The position numbers and the translations under genes are program-made. This document shows, piece by piece, positions 62,866 to 64,000 of a stretch of DNA of 64,000 nt (positions are counted from its first letter, which is position 1; each line of letters begins with the position of its first letter). Where the stretch lies: NCBI GenBank assembly GCA_963843365.1, contig CAWJKG010000002.1, positions 744,001 to 808,000 on the forward strand. The letters run 5' to 3'. The notes below the pieces were generated by a model. The model searched no databases and had not been told where the DNA came from. It saw only the letters and a program-made list of their open reading frames with translations. This DNA is from Bog-473 sp963843365 (GTDB taxonomy: Bacteria > Actinomycetota > Acidimicrobiia > Acidimicrobiales > RAAP-2).

Positions 62866-63698
62866 GCGAGTGTCACTCCTCCGCTGCGGATGGCGGCCAT
62901 GGTGCCGCCGTCGATGGTGAGATCGATGCCCGTGATGTAGCGCGCTTCGTCCGAGAGCAGGAAGGCGACACCGGCCGCCACCTCTTCGGGGCGGCCCTCG
63001 CGCGCCAGGGCGGACGACTGCACGAGCAGGGCCATGACGTCGTGGGCGTCAGCCTCCTGGCGCCCCATGGGTGTGTCGATCACGCCCGGCGTGACCGAGC
63101 AGATGCGGCCGCCCAACCGTCCGAGCGGGACCGCCTCGCGCCGGACCAGCCGGTGCACGCCGCGCTTGGCCCACGTGTAGGCCAGGCCGGGGTCCTCGAT
63201 GTCGGGGCCGACGGCCTCGCGGATGCGGGCCAGGAAGTCGGGGTCGAGCGGCACGTCGAGCGCGGCGTCGGCCGGCAGGTCCGTGTCGGGCAAGGCCAGC
63301 GACGCCGAAATGGAGGCGAAGCAGACGATGGCGGTCCCCTCGGTGACGAGGGGGCGACAGGCCTCGACCAGAAGGGCCGTGCCGACGAGGTCGACCCGCA
63401 TGACCTGCTCCCAGGCCGCCATGGTCGGCGACACGCCGGCGGCGTGGGCGACGGCGCGCAGCGCACCGAGCTCGGAGGCCCGGGCGGCCAGGCGGGCGAT
63501 GCCGTCGGCATCGCCGACGTCGAGGACATAGGGCTCCACCTCGGCCCGCTGCCCGGCGCCCGCGATGATGTCGGCCTGGGTGCTCAGCAGGACCTCGTCC
63601 CGATCCACCAGGATGAGGTCGTCGACCAGATCCGCCATCCGCGCCGCGCAGGCCGCCCCCATGCCGCGTGCCGCGCCCGTCACGATCCCCACAGTCAT
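62862..63698 (-). CDS. Short-chain dehydrogenase/reductase (SDR)
   Basis: 278 residues. MTVGIVTGAARGMGAACAAR (TGxxxGMG), YVLDVGDADGIARLAARASE, CFASISASLALPDTDLPADA (Ser), YTWAKRGVHRLV (YxxxK), and ITGIDLTIDGGTMAAIR (C-terminal DGG). An insertion of about 30 residues between Ser and Tyr is longer than normal, similar to SDRs of steroid alcohols. Co-transcribed with the esterase, suggesting ester cleavage followed by alcohol oxidation. Confidence 0.92.
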   Translation of the reverse strand: MTVGIVTGAARGMGAACAARMADLVDDLILVDRDEVLLSTQADIIAGAGQRAEVEPYVLDVGDADGIARLAARASELGALRAVAHAAGVSPTMAAWEQVMRVDLVGTALLVEACRPLVTEGTAIVCFASISASLALPDTDLPADAALDVPLDPDFLARIREAVGPDIEDPGLAYTWAKRGVHRLVRREAVPLGRLGGRICSVTPGVIDTPMGRQEADAHDVMALLVQSSALAREGRPEEVAAGVAFLLSDEARYITGIDLTIDGGTMAAIRSGGVTLA

Positions 63699-63841
63699 GT
63701 GCCGCGTCCTCCCCGACCGATGGCCGGACCGGACGTTACCCCGGCGCCGGCGCGCCGCGACAGGGACCGCCGGAGACCGCGACGGGTGGCGACCGGTAGT
63801 GTCGCCCGCACTCGACGACTGAGCACTGAGGAGGGACGCGC

Positions 63842-64000
63842 GTGTCAGAGGAACTCGGCGCCGACGGGCTGCGCTTCGAGCGCGAGGGCGCGGTCGCCTG
63901 GTGCGTGATCGACCGGCCCCAGGCCCGCAATGCCTTCACCCCCGCCATGTACTTCGGCATCAAGCTGGCCGTGAACATCGTGAACGAGGACCCGGACCTT
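63842..64000 (+). CDS. Enoyl-CoA hydratase/isomerase family protein, N-terminal part
   Basis: GTG 63842 (VSEELGADGLRFEREGAVAW) then CVIDRPQARNAFTPAMYFGI, the typical N-terminal strand and helix of crotonases (RPxxRNAFT). The gene runs past the window end after 53 residues. GAGGAGGG lies about 10 bases upstream. It is divergent from the SDR gene. Confidence 0.85.
   Translation, partial: MSEELGADGLRFEREGAVAWCVIDRPQARNAFTPAMYFGIKLAVNIVNEDPDL

Noticed and set aside
1..64000. tRNA, rRNA, CRISPR arrays, IS elements, attachment sites or origins
   Set aside because: No tRNA-like arms, no repeated spacers, no transposase or integrase motifs and no long flanking repeats were seen on reading both strands; a covariance-model search would be needed to exclude small RNAs.

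Overview
The window is high-GC DNA (about 70% by eye). It uses many GTG starts, and its genes are packed in short runs with 4-base ATGA/GTGA stop/start overlaps. The content points to an actinobacterium: mycothiol-type maleylpyruvate isomerase folds, a PqqD/HprK-like pair, a Tat-exported protein with an LAFTG sorting signal, P450s with 3Fe-4S ferredoxins, and several Amidohydro_2 proteins. An uncultured Acidimicrobiia-like lineage is my best guess, but it is not proven. No rRNA, tRNA, CRISPR, IS element or phage gene was seen.

Layout. 0-5.9 kb: end of an amidohydrolase coupled to zwf, an RDD membrane protein, a fatty-acid desaturase, a class III nucleotide cyclase and an ABC solute-binding protein. 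6-14.7 kb: small redox enzymes (ketopantoate-reductase type, SDRs, a quinone oxidoreductase), two TetR regulators each divergent from a target gene, a PP-loop ATPase, a PilZ protein and a DHA2 exporter. 14.7-21.5 kb: ferredoxin/P450, enoyl-CoA hydratase, GNAT and PhyH, running into a compact cluster of a PqqD-like protein, an HprK-like kinase, a Tat/LAFTG surface protein and a divergent nucleotidyltransferase-fold protein. 21.5-29.1 kb: MDMPI-fold proteins, an ArsR/AHSA1 operon, sterol desaturase, a cysteine dioxygenase/rhodanese pair and a kinase-like/flippase fusion.

29-64 kb is a catabolic region for CoA-thioesters and probably branched or alicyclic compounds. It holds three further amidohydrolases, two near-identical ABC solute-binding proteins, a fused LivHM permease with LivG and LivF, a mutase large subunit, methylmalonate-semialdehyde dehydrogenase, a DUF35-thiolase fusion with its own TetR, paired acyl-CoA dehydrogenases, P450, aldehyde dehydrogenase, thioesterases, enoyl-CoA hydratases, esterases and SDRs. 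Six of its promoter regions carry variants of one 16-bp near-palindrome (TTGACGTCGATGTCAA). I read this as a single regulon that ties uptake (ABC), activation and oxidation (P450, ALDH, ACAD), C-C cleavage (thiolase) and propionate-type outflow (mutase, MmsA) together.

Quality caveat: many genes are broken by single-base shifts while their protein sequence stays well conserved in the next frame. The shifts are very dense at 23.2-28.4 kb and 37.7-43.4 kb. This looks more like indel error in the assembly than gene decay. I therefore give such genes as one feature spanning the frames.
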